From: Oryzicola mucosus
GTDB lineage: Bacteria; Pseudomonadota; Alphaproteobacteria; Rhizobiales; Rhizobiaceae
Assembly: GCF_014534685.1 (NCBI RefSeq)
Contig: NZ_JACVVX010000003.1
Location: 124,001-188,000 of the forward strand
Direction of reading: 5' to 3'
Length of the DNA: 64,000 nucleotides
Of the stretch, positions 37,183-45,409 are shown one piece after another. The stretch's first letter is position 1; each line of letters starts with the position of its first letter. The notes under the pieces were generated by a model, which did not search any database, had not been told where the DNA came from, and saw nothing but the letters and a program-made list of their open reading frames with translations. The position numbers and the translations under genes were made by a program.

Positions 37183-40100
37183 TCAGCGCGCCGGCGCCAC
37201 AACGTTCCACATCGCATCGACACGTCGCGCCCAGGAGAGGTTCTCGACGATCGCCTGTCGAGAACTGTCTTGGATCTCCGGGGTCTTTCCATGCAGCACT
37301 GAGCCGAGCTTCTTCAGAAAATCATCGTCGCTGCGAGCAACGTGGACATGAGAAGCGAGGTCATCGATGTTTGCGACCTCCGACGTCACCACGGGGGCGC
37401 CAGCCGCAAAATAGACGTAGAGCTTCAATGGATTCATGCGGTCTGTCTGTTCGTTTTTGAGATGGGGCATGATGGCGACATCGAACGCTTTCATGATGCT
37501 CACTGCCTGATCGTATGGCTTGATGCCCAGCAGCTTTATGTTGGGGTTGCGTTCGGCCAGTTCGCCGATTTCGGGGCGTCCGTGTGCAGATCCCACCAGG
37601 ACGATCGACCCCTCTGGATATGTCTTGGCGATACGCTCCAGCAAGGACAGATTGATGCGGTCACGCAAATTGCCGACATAGCCGATTATTGGCTGCGGTA
37701 GCCGGGCCACCTGCCTGTCGGGAATGACGTCAGGCGGAAGGATGTCGCAGCCATTGGGGACGACATGGATATCCGGGCGAAGGGTGTGAAAGGCCTCCTT
37801 CAGGGGCTCGCAATTCGTGAACACTACATCCGCATCGCGCAGAACAGCCTCGTAACCTTTTTCTGCTCGGAGTCGATAGCTGGCGCTCGAGCCAGGAAAC
37901 AGGCGCTGGTCATCGATGAGGTCAGCGACGACCAGGCGCGGCTTAACAATCTCCAGGACAGTGCTATAATCCGGAACGATCGGCGATATCCACAAGAGCG
38001 GATTCGGCTGGATATTCTCATCCTTCATCAGTTGACCGATAAAGTCGGAATAGCCTTCCATTGAGGGGACGTCGTGGCCGAAGGCGCGGGCATTGGGGGC
38101 GTTTCCACGATGGAGGAACGTTCGCCGGATAAAGTCGGATGTATCGGCTTGATGCAGGATGCGCCGGACCGTGTTGGAATAGATGCCTCTGCCTTGATGG
38201 GCCTGTTGCCCATAGGATGCTTCCGCAAGTCCGTTCAAATCATCCAGGCTTATCGGCGCATCCAGATGGATGACACGCCGGACCCTGCCCGACCGCAGCA
38301 ACTGCTTCGCCAGCATGTCGGAACGCCGCCCGTAAAGATCGGAGTCGTTTTGCTTCCACAGGAAAACGAGATCGCGTGGGGCATCTTCGCGGCGTAGAAA
38401 CGGACGCCGCAGAGGGGTTTCAATGTTTTGCCCGAACTTCTCAGCTAAAACATCGAGAGTCTTGTCAAGCAAAGGGGTCTCACGCCGCGGTCTCTTCAAG
38501 GCCGCAGCATACGCCGTATCGAGGCGAGCAGCGTTCACGCTGTAGCTCATCTCGGAGAGGAAATAATCCCGCGCGGCTGCTGCGCTGCCCCGCTTCGTCT
38601 GTGAATAGGACAGCGCCTGCAATTCGAGATCGAGAGAAATCTCGTTGAACACCGGGGTATAAACGCCTGACAACGCGATATCCTTGAGGGATGCGCTCGT
38701 TTTCGCGACAACCGGCGCGCCCATTGCAAGAGCATCGGCAAGCCCATTGGGCAGCCGGAAATCCACAACAGGGTCATCTGCGCGGTGTAAGATCACGACA
38801 GCGTCTGCGAGGTTGATGAGCTCGGGCCACCGATGCTCGGGCTGGGCCGGATGAAAGTCGACGCGGGCCTGGCGCAATCGCTCCGCCAGCGTCGTGTCGG
38901 GGACCCCGCCGATGATGCAAAGCACGAGATGCGGGTCGCTGACGCGGTTCAAAGCTTCGGCAACGTCGATAATGCTTTCGTTCCGATGCGGCGCGTCCGG
39001 CAACAGGATTACGCGATCCGAGGGACCGTAGCCAAATTCCTCCCTGACCCTATCCCGGTCGTAAAGGTCGGGGTCGAAAACAGCTTCGTCGCATGCAGGA
39101 CGGACCAGAAGGCCGCCGAAACGACGTTGAAGGGCGACGTTGGTCACTGTCGTCAGTTCCGCCTCCGGTAGGAGGGTTTCTGCGAAGCGGGTCCAAAGAT
39201 CGCCTTGCAGGGAATCGAACATGGCGGGGTCGTCTTCAGCCGGGTCCAGAACTTCGTCGAAATCCGCTGGCTCGCGCGGCTCCACGGAGGCCATTTCCCG
39301 GCCCTCCATATCGATCAGCATCGGGCAATTGTTTTGCCGCCGGATGAGGTGGCCGATCAAAAGGCCTGGCAGGCGGGGCTTCACAACATGCACGACATCG
39401 CACTTGGTGTTCCGAGCCAGTTCAATGGCGCCTTCCAGAAAGGAAGACATTCCCGTCGCGGGAAAGCTGCGACGTGTGAGTGGAGCGTGGTCGAGCGAAG
39501 GTCGAGGGTTTTTGGCATTAAACGATGGACCGACCAACTCGACCGTGTGGTTTCTGGCAGCCATCTCGGCGAGAGAAACGGCGCGGCCGATGGCGACATC
39601 GTCCATGTCCGATGAGACAATGCAGACTTTCACCTTTTTCTCATCGAAGCCTGCCCCAGAAGCGATCTTCGGCATTTTGCATGGCGCCCCGGCGAAAGCG
39701 GCCGGAGCCGGCTTTTGCCTTGTGGTGATCGATTCCAATGAAAAGTGACCGGGTCCGCCGCCGAAGTGCAGCGAAAGCAGGAGTTCTCGGTCTTTTTCGA
39801 TACCCGCCAGCGAGAAATCCAGGGCCATGGACCCGCCAGGCTGCAACTGGGATGGGTTCTCCAGCAGTTTCCGGTAGAAGACGCGCTTTCCATTCGGGTC
39901 TGTCGCCAGCAAGGCGATCCATTTGAGCATGCCGGGCGTTTGATGGCCGGCGCTCGCTGGAGCTGTCACTATCAGCTGTGTGTCGGCGGAAAAATTCGCA
40001 CTGCCCGGATCCAGCCGCTGCCACAGACGCACCCATGTCGTGCTGTCGTCTATTCGGAGGTTCACCCCGCTGCGAATATTTTCCTCATTCAGAGGTTGTA

Positions 40101-40239
40101 GGTGAAAAGCGCTTCCCGCAAACTCGATGGACCAATCTTCACAAAAACTCGCGTTGTTTTCATAAGTTGAGACGTTGGACCATTTTTCGAATTTCGGGTT
40201 CCTGATGCCTGATGTCATGCGGTCACTTCTAAATGCCAT
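37183..40239 (-). CDS. Large protein with an N-terminal module and two GT4 glycosyltransferase domains
   Basis: A 1018-residue protein, last gene of the nine-gene operon. Residues 1-175 form a beta-rich module of unknown family. Residues about 203-585 are a first GT4-like GT-B domain (KVCIVSSDMDDVAIGRAVSLA, later FRLPNGLADALAMGAPVVA). Residues about 623-1015 are a second, TuaH-like GT4 domain (DLVFLWKQNDSDLYGRRS, VVADLIDDQRLF, IIGYVGNLRDRINLSLLERIA, MNPLKLYVYFAAGAPVV). The usual GT4 glutamate is replaced in both (PNGLAD; PLKLYVY). No membrane segments. It likely adds two sugars in succession. It overlaps the preceding gene by 11 bases; Met8 is an alternative start. Confidence 0.8.
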   Translation of the reverse strand: MAFRSDRMTSGIRNPKFEKWSNVSTYENNASFCEDWSIEFAGSAFHLQPLNEENIRSGVNLRIDDSTTWVRLWQRLDPGSANFSADTQLIVTAPASAGHQTPGMLKWIALLATDPNGKRVFYRKLLENPSQLQPGGSMALDFSLAGIEKDRELLLSLHFGGGPGHFSLESITTRQKPAPAAFAGAPCKMPKIASGAGFDEKKVKVCIVSSDMDDVAIGRAVSLAEMAARNHTVELVGPSFNAKNPRPSLDHAPLTRRSFPATGMSSFLEGAIELARNTKCDVVHVVKPRLPGLLIGHLIRRQNNCPMLIDMEGREMASVEPREPADFDEVLDPAEDDPAMFDSLQGDLWTRFAETLLPEAELTTVTNVALQRRFGGLLVRPACDEAVFDPDLYDRDRVREEFGYGPSDRVILLPDAPHRNESIIDVAEALNRVSDPHLVLCIIGGVPDTTLAERLRQARVDFHPAQPEHRWPELINLADAVVILHRADDPVVDFRLPNGLADALAMGAPVVAKTSASLKDIALSGVYTPVFNEISLDLELQALSYSQTKRGSAAAARDYFLSEMSYSVNAARLDTAYAAALKRPRRETPLLDKTLDVLAEKFGQNIETPLRRPFLRREDAPRDLVFLWKQNDSDLYGRRSDMLAKQLLRSGRVRRVIHLDAPISLDDLNGLAEASYGQQAHQGRGIYSNTVRRILHQADTSDFIRRTFLHRGNAPNARAFGHDVPSMEGYSDFIGQLMKDENIQPNPLLWISPIVPDYSTVLEIVKPRLVVADLIDDQRLFPGSSASYRLRAEKGYEAVLRDADVVFTNCEPLKEAFHTLRPDIHVVPNGCDILPPDVIPDRQVARLPQPIIGYVGNLRDRINLSLLERIAKTYPEGSIVLVGSAHGRPEIGELAERNPNIKLLGIKPYDQAVSIMKAFDVAIMPHLKNEQTDRMNPLKLYVYFAAGAPVVTSEVANIDDLASHVHVARSDDDFLKKLGSVLHGKTPEIQDSSRQAIVENLSWARRVDAMWNVVAPAR

Positions 40240-41482
40240 TCAAGATGGGCTTGTCTGGACGCATACCAGCGAGATGCGGTGACACAAGCCATGCGGAGCC
40301 GAAGCGCTCGGCGCCAAGCCGGAGGTAGGTTCGGAGGAATGCCACCCGTCTTGCGCTCCCGCGTTCCGAATAACGTAGCGCTTCGACGATCTGTTCCCAG
40401 TGGAGGTCCAGGGCCTTGGATACAGACGCTGGAAGCCGATCCACGGCGCGGCCGGCGAGATGTTCATGCGCGCGCGCGAAGGCGGCGCTCCAGTCACGGG
40501 CACAATCCTTCGGCCTGTCCAGTTGGTCGAGCAACCCGGTGAACTTGCCATGGGAAGGGATGGCAACCATGACGGCCGGGGTGTCATAGGCGGCGGCGGT
40601 CACATAGCCATGGAACGATCCGCCGACATAGACCGACGATCCCGCAATCGTGGCGGCCAGTTCTCGCAAGCTGTTCGCGTTGTCGACGACGCCGTGGGCG
40701 CTCTTCATTTCAGAAGAAACTCTGCGGGCAACACGGTCGTCGCCGAGGTCGCGTCCCAAGACGAGGAGCAACGGATACAGACCATGCTGCTCGGCAAAGA
40801 TATCGATCAGCGCTGCGAGCTCTGCGGGATCGCCCATGGCGCGCGCTCTCACATGGACGGCCAGGGTCCGGGTCTCTACTGGCAGACCTCGTTCTGCGAG
40901 CTGCGCGCGATGCAAAGCTACAAGCCCGGCGCGTGGCCAAACGCGCGGAAGGTCGAGCACCGTATCCGGAACGATCGGCATGTCTAAATCGTGAGGGCCA
41001 AACAGGTTGGCGCTCTGCGCATCGCGTACGCTCAGATAATCTGCGGCCCGCAGCGCCGGCAGGATCACTTCCTCGCGACGTTGGGAGGGAAAGGGAAATG
41101 GTGCGCCGGGAGCGTTCCAGGCAAGGGGAATGTCTCGAATGGCCGCTGCCAACGCAGCGCCGATCCACAACGAAGGATAAGCCGTCTCGGCGACGCCCGC
41201 TTTATCGTAGGCCGGCATAGCGCCGGCGGATTGCGTCATCAGGATGTAGCCGCCGCCGACTAGGACGCTGCTTGGGTGTAACGACTTGTCATGCAGCATT
41301 CGATCGGCGGAGATCGGCGCCATCGCATCTGCGTAGGCGGGCCGCATCTCGGTGGGCGAGACAGGGATGACATCTATATCGTGCGCGGACAGGCGTTCAG
41401 CAGCGACCAAGGGAAAGAGGAGATCGCCATAGTTGGCCACGTCGAAAGTGCCTGTAAGAAATACGCTCCGGCGGCTAAGCAT
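40229..41482 (-). CDS. Polysaccharide pyruvyl transferase family protein (second copy)
   Basis: A 417-residue GT-B-like enzyme of the CsaB/WcaK family. It places a pyruvate ketal on sugars, using phosphoenolpyruvate. Motifs: VFLTGTFDVANYGDLLFPLVAAERL, VLVGGGYILM, and VYVGGSFHGYVTAAAYDTPAVMV with the SxHG signature. It is a paralogue of the first gene of the operon (same length, same order of motifs). ATG 41482 overlaps the methyltransferase stop by 8 bases; the upstream frame extension is a shadow. Confidence 0.85.
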   Translation of the reverse strand: MLSRRSVFLTGTFDVANYGDLLFPLVAAERLSAHDIDVIPVSPTEMRPAYADAMAPISADRMLHDKSLHPSSVLVGGGYILMTQSAGAMPAYDKAGVAETAYPSLWIGAALAAAIRDIPLAWNAPGAPFPFPSQRREEVILPALRAADYLSVRDAQSANLFGPHDLDMPIVPDTVLDLPRVWPRAGLVALHRAQLAERGLPVETRTLAVHVRARAMGDPAELAALIDIFAEQHGLYPLLLVLGRDLGDDRVARRVSSEMKSAHGVVDNANSLRELAATIAGSSVYVGGSFHGYVTAAAYDTPAVMVAIPSHGKFTGLLDQLDRPKDCARDWSAAFARAHEHLAGRAVDRLPASVSKALDLHWEQIVEALRYSERGSARRVAFLRTYLRLGAERFGSAWLVSPHLAGMRPDKPILNGI

Positions 41483-42188
41483 GAAGCAGATACCAGCGGC
41501 GCGGGCCGAATGCGGACCGATAGGCCGGCTCTGCAATTTTGATGCTGGTATAGCCGAGGTCTGCCAAACACCGCGTCAGGCTGGCTTCCTCGAACCAGAA
41601 ACTGGTCGGGTTGAGATGCGACGAATATACCGCGTCCCGCTCTACGCAGTCAGCCCCAATATATCCTTGCGGGGTGACGCGTCGTGTGAACCGATGCCGC
41701 CGATCCGGTGGAAGGGCGGCTTCGTCGAACAGTTCGGTGTCGATGATGACGGTCTTGCCGGCACATCGCGCCAAAACGGCCAGTTGGTCCTCCAGCGTCA
41801 AGTGGTAGAGCACGCCGATCAGAGCCACGACATCGAAATCGTCGATACGGTCGAAGGTGCGCAGGTCCTGCCGCACGAACGCGTAGTCACGCGACGGGAC
41901 TTTCGAGGATTGTCCGGTTAGTGTCCACGGCTCGCGGGCATCGACTGCAGTCACGGTGAAACCTTGCCTGGCCGCGATGCGGGCGAAGTGGCCGGGACCG
42001 GACCCCAGATCCAAAAGCCGCCGACCCGCCGGCCCGGCAAGTTGGGTTGCAAGCAGGTGGCGATAGGTCTTCAGGCGCAGCGAGAGATGCTCCAGCACCG
42101 GGAAGGGCTGTGCAGGATCCGGAGCCACGTCGGGAAAAGGCACAGGCAGCAGTTCTACCGCAGGCTCAGTCGGATAAGTCATCGTCAT
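41475..42188 (-). CDS. Class I SAM-dependent methyltransferase
   Basis: A 237-residue Rossmann methyltransferase. Motif I is RLLDLGSGPGHFARIAARQG, followed by VTAVDAREPW and DVVALIGVLYHLTLEDQL. The N-terminal segment (LSLRLKTYRHLLATQL) and C-terminal FWFEEASLTRCLADLGY resemble methyltransferases found in polysaccharide loci. It probably methylates a sugar or the lipid-linked intermediate. It lies 3 bases after a GT2 gene. Confidence 0.85.
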   Translation of the reverse strand: MTMTYPTEPAVELLPVPFPDVAPDPAQPFPVLEHLSLRLKTYRHLLATQLAGPAGRRLLDLGSGPGHFARIAARQGFTVTAVDAREPWTLTGQSSKVPSRDYAFVRQDLRTFDRIDDFDVVALIGVLYHLTLEDQLAVLARCAGKTVIIDTELFDEAALPPDRRHRFTRRVTPQGYIGADCVERDAVYSSHLNPTSFWFEEASLTRCLADLGYTSIKIAEPAYRSAFGPRRWYLLHA

Positions 42189-42191
42189 TCT

Positions 42192-43067
42192 CTATAGTTT
42201 CCTATCCAAGGCACCGGAGACTGGATCGAAAAACCAGCGGGGTGCCTTTACCGGCCGCAGCGGCTTGCGGCGAAGGCGGTAATACTCGGCCGCTAGTCGT
42301 TTGGTGGCTTCCATGGCATGACCGGGTGCGTTGCTGATCGTGCCGCCGTGAAACTGATGATAGGTGCCCTCGTTGCCCACCACGATCAATTGGGCGCCTG
42401 GAGATTCGCAGGCACGCGTAAAAGTGTCTATGTTCACCGCTCCGCCGCCCGGTCCCTCGAACGCTTCGTCGTAGCCACCGAGCTCGTCCCAAAGCTCGCG
42501 TCGCAAAAAGAGCGCATTGCTTTCCAGCATCGGTCCATCTCTCCCACCGTGCCAGACTTGTGTCGAAATCTCCCCCAGCCGGTCAGCGCCCCGAGGCCAG
42601 TCGATGCTGGCGAGGAGCCTATCTTCTTCCAGGCGGTCGTAACCCGACTGCATGCTTAGGTATTGTTCCGATGGGCCGAGATGAAAATTGACCGTTGCAA
42701 TCACCGGTTTGGGGTGGAGCTGTGCCGCGCGGGCACAGGCATCGATGAGACCCGGAGATGCCAGCCGCGCGCCGTCGATCCAGACACCGACGAGCGGTGC
42801 GCGCGTCAGGGCCAGGCCCATATTGACGGCGGCGGCAGGCGAGGGACCGGGATTCTGCTGGCGACGCACGGTGACATTCATGCCAAGCGAGGCAAAGCGT
42901 TCCGCGTCAGGCGGCTCGGCCGAACCATTGTCGACAACGATCACCTCGCAGCGTCCCGGAGGACAATTTTTTTGATAGTCGGGCGACAGTGACTGCAATG
43001 TGCGCGGCAATTCCCGCGCCATGTTGTAACTGACGACGACGATGCCGATTTCGGGCTGCTCAGCCAT
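42192..43067 (-). CDS. GT2 family glycosyltransferase, tandem copy B
   Basis: A 291-residue GT-A fold protein. The nucleotide-binding start is IGIVVVSYNMARELPRTLQSL and VIVVDNGSAEPPD. Where most GT2 enzymes carry DxD it has GVWIDGARLASPGLI. It then has ALFLRRELWDELGGYDEAFEGPGGGAVNIDTF. It is clearly duplicated from the upstream gene: the same WIDGAR, GADRLxEIST and FHQFHGG stretches are in both. ATG 43067 has GGAGG just upstream and overlaps the previous stop by 8 bases. Soluble, with no membrane helix. Confidence 0.87.
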   Translation of the reverse strand: MAEQPEIGIVVVSYNMARELPRTLQSLSPDYQKNCPPGRCEVIVVDNGSAEPPDAERFASLGMNVTVRRQQNPGPSPAAAVNMGLALTRAPLVGVWIDGARLASPGLIDACARAAQLHPKPVIATVNFHLGPSEQYLSMQSGYDRLEEDRLLASIDWPRGADRLGEISTQVWHGGRDGPMLESNALFLRRELWDELGGYDEAFEGPGGGAVNIDTFTRACESPGAQLIVVGNEGTYHQFHGGTISNAPGHAMEATKRLAAEYYRLRRKPLRPVKAPRWFFDPVSGALDRKL

Positions 43068-43965
43068 GAGGCCTCCGGTCAAGAGCCGGCGGTTCGATGA
43101 GCCCGGCACGCGAGTCATAGAGCCAGCCTATCTCGCGAACCGCCCGTAAGGGGCGACCGCGCAGACGCATATATTGCTTGCTGCCCATCTTCAGCAGATG
43201 GGCAGCTCCGAGCTGGCCGGCGCCGGTCGTGACTCCACCGTGAAACTGGTGGAAGGTGCCTTCGCCGAGAATGCGGATGAGCTGTGTATCCGGGGCGGCG
43301 CAGGCGCGCAGGAACATATCGACATTTGTGGCGCCGCCGCCGGGTCCGCGAAAGCGCGTGTCGAACCCGCCGAGTTCGTTCCAGAGGATGCGTTTCATGA
43401 ACAGCGCGTTGGTCTCAAGCAGCAGGCCGGTCGGATCGACCTGTTCCGGCGTCGAGATTTCGGCAAGACGGTCCGCACCCTCGGGCCAGCCGATAGAGGC
43501 AAGCAGTATATCCTCCGCCTTCTGGTCATAGCCAGCCATGCTCTCGCTATGCTGAAGCGCGGGGCCGATATGGAAATTGCGGGTCGCAATAACCGCCCTC
43601 GGATGCAGCGCGGCGGCACGGAAGCATGCGCCCAGCAGTCCTGGCGACGCCATGCGGGCGCCGTCTATCCAGATGCCAACCAGATCTCCGCGTGCCAGTC
43701 CGAGCCCGTGATTAAGGGCCGGCGCGACGGAGCCGTGCCCGTCACCTTCCAGGCGCACCAACCGAACCTCAGCAGACGGTTCATTCCATGGTTCCAGTTC
43801 GAGCGGCACCGGCGACCCGTTGTCGACGACGATGATCTCCCAAGGCAGATCGGGTGCGTCACGTTGATAGGACGGGAGCAGCGAACGCAGCGTACGCGGC
43901 AGTTCGCGCGCCATTTGATAGGCGGCGACAACGAGACTGATGGAAGGGGCGGGTCTACCGCTCAT
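43060..43965 (-). CDS. GT2 family glycosyltransferase, tandem copy A
   Basis: A 301-residue GT2 protein: ISLVVAAYQMARELPRTLRSL and EIIVVDNGSPVPLE at the start, GIWIDGARMASPGLLGA in place of a typical DxD region, and LFMKRILWNELGGFDTRFRGPGGG. It is the paralogue of the next gene. ATG 43965 overlaps the acyl carrier protein stop (ATGA). The upstream frame extension covers the ACP gene and is not coding. That it directly follows an ACP suggests that it works on the lipid-carrying intermediate, but this is inferred. Confidence 0.87.
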   Translation of the reverse strand: MSGRPAPSISLVVAAYQMARELPRTLRSLLPSYQRDAPDLPWEIIVVDNGSPVPLELEPWNEPSAEVRLVRLEGDGHGSVAPALNHGLGLARGDLVGIWIDGARMASPGLLGACFRAAALHPRAVIATRNFHIGPALQHSESMAGYDQKAEDILLASIGWPEGADRLAEISTPEQVDPTGLLLETNALFMKRILWNELGGFDTRFRGPGGGATNVDMFLRACAAPDTQLIRILGEGTFHQFHGGVTTGAGQLGAAHLLKMGSKQYMRLRGRPLRAVREIGWLYDSRAGLIEPPALDRRPHG

Positions 43966-44228
43966 CAGCTGATCAGTTTCTTCTCGGCAAGCGCGTCGAG
44001 AAAACTCGCTATGGTGGGGTGTTCGAACGGCAGTTCGGCCCGCACCTCGATAGCGAATTCCTCTTCCAGCACGCCGGTCATGATGACCACCTCGGCGGAA
44101 TCCATGCCGATATCGTGAAAGGTGCGATCGAGCGCGATAGCCTCCGGTTCCAGATCGATCACCGAGGCGATGTAGTTGACGATCCATTCTTGGAAAACGG
44201 AACGGCTAGGCGGTTGGTCATTTAGCAT
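43965..44228 (-). CDS. Acyl carrier protein
   Basis: An 87-residue stand-alone carrier protein. The phosphopantetheine attachment Ser is residue 44 in DIGMDSAEVVIMTGVLEEEF, with the usual four-helix pattern and acidic composition. It starts on the TGATG overlap with the P450 gene and is followed by ATGA overlap with GT2 copy A. With the FAAL two genes upstream it forms a dedicated acyl-loading pair. A phosphopantetheinyl transferase is not in the window. Confidence 0.93.
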   Translation of the reverse strand: MLNDQPPSRSVFQEWIVNYIASVIDLEPEAIALDRTFHDIGMDSAEVVIMTGVLEEEFAIEVRAELPFEHPTIASFLDALAEKKLIS

Positions 44229-45409
44229 CAGGATGGGAGCCTATGTTGGATGGGGTTGAGCTGCAGATCGAGACGTCGCAGTCGGCAAAAGGTGGGATCG
44301 GGATCCCAGTCGACGCCATCGGGAAGGGCAAGGCCAAGCTCAAACTTGAGCGCGGCGCGAAGCAGAAGCCGCCCCTCCAGAGAGGCGAGATGGACGCCAA
44401 GGCAGGCATGAATGCCGTTGCCGAATGCGAGCAGTGAGGTACTGCTGCGGCTGGGATCAAAGTCATGCGGATTCTCGAACAGCGCAGGATCGCGTTGCGC
44501 AGTCATGATGTCGACGCTTACCAAGCTGCCCGCCTGAAGAGTGACATCGCCGAACTGCTGGTCTTCAGCCAGGCGCCTCGCGGACGGCCTGCGCAGCGGT
44601 GGCGCCATGCGCAGCACCTCGTCGACGAAGCCGCGTTCGGAAAGCTCTCCGTTGCGCATCGCAGTGGCATGCCGCGGTTCGGCGGCCATGACGTAGAGAA
44701 CGCTCGACAACAGGCCGGAGGTCGTTTCGATCCCCGCCATGATGAGGCCGAATGTCAAGCCGACGATCTCACGGTCGTCATAGCCCCCCATCTCATCCAG
44801 GAATGCGGATAGAGGGCCGCCGTCCTGGCGGGCACGATGTATTTCAGACCTCAGTGCCTGGTCGATTTCGGCTGCCTGATCTTCCAAAGCGGTGTAGACC
44901 CGCAGGGGCATTGCCCTTTTCCAGGCGTTCACAACACCTTTGCCTTGCCGGTTCAACGTTTCAACTGTTGCCTCCGACAGACCAAAGAGGTGAGCCATCA
45001 CCAGAATGGGAATCCGATTTGCCAGGGTTGGAACAGCGTCGGTAGAGCGATCTCCTGCGCCGGAAACGGATGCGACGGCTTCATCGATGATCGGCGCTAT
45101 CTCGGCATCCGACATCCTCGCTCCAATAGCGGCTAATCCTCGGCGCAGCGACGCTCGGGCCTGCTTTTGCCAGGGCGGATTGCGGAAGAACAGGATGCCG
45201 GAGAGCAGGCCGACGAGACAATCGTAGTTGCGGCCGGCTTTTACCGCTATGGTCTGAATTTGTGACTGGAACTCGATGACCTCAGCGTCCGGAGCGCGCA
45301 GAAGGGTCTGAGCGTCGGCGTAGCGCGTCAGCATCCAGAGCTTCTCGCCCTCCCGCCAGACCGGAGGTTCCGCTTTGGCGTCCTGCGCAAACGGGAACAA
45401 ATCGCTCAC
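44228..45409 (-). CDS. Cytochrome P450
   Basis: A 393-residue soluble bacterial P450. I-helix motif AGIETTSG, K-helix EVLR, and the heme-binding loop FGNGIHACLG with Cys336 as iron ligand are all intact. Between the FAAL and ACP genes, it most likely hydroxylates or otherwise oxidises an acyl chain bound to the ACP, as other ACP-dependent P450s do; this is inferred. GTG 45409 overlaps the FAAL stop (GTGA). No ferredoxin or reductase gene is in this operon. Confidence 0.92.
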   Translation of the reverse strand: MSDLFPFAQDAKAEPPVWREGEKLWMLTRYADAQTLLRAPDAEVIEFQSQIQTIAVKAGRNYDCLVGLLSGILFFRNPPWQKQARASLRRGLAAIGARMSDAEIAPIIDEAVASVSGAGDRSTDAVPTLANRIPILVMAHLFGLSEATVETLNRQGKGVVNAWKRAMPLRVYTALEDQAAEIDQALRSEIHRARQDGGPLSAFLDEMGGYDDREIVGLTFGLIMAGIETTSGLLSSVLYVMAAEPRHATAMRNGELSERGFVDEVLRMAPPLRRPSARRLAEDQQFGDVTLQAGSLVSVDIMTAQRDPALFENPHDFDPSRSSTSLLAFGNGIHACLGVHLASLEGRLLLRAALKFELGLALPDGVDWDPDPTFCRLRRLDLQLNPIQHRLPS

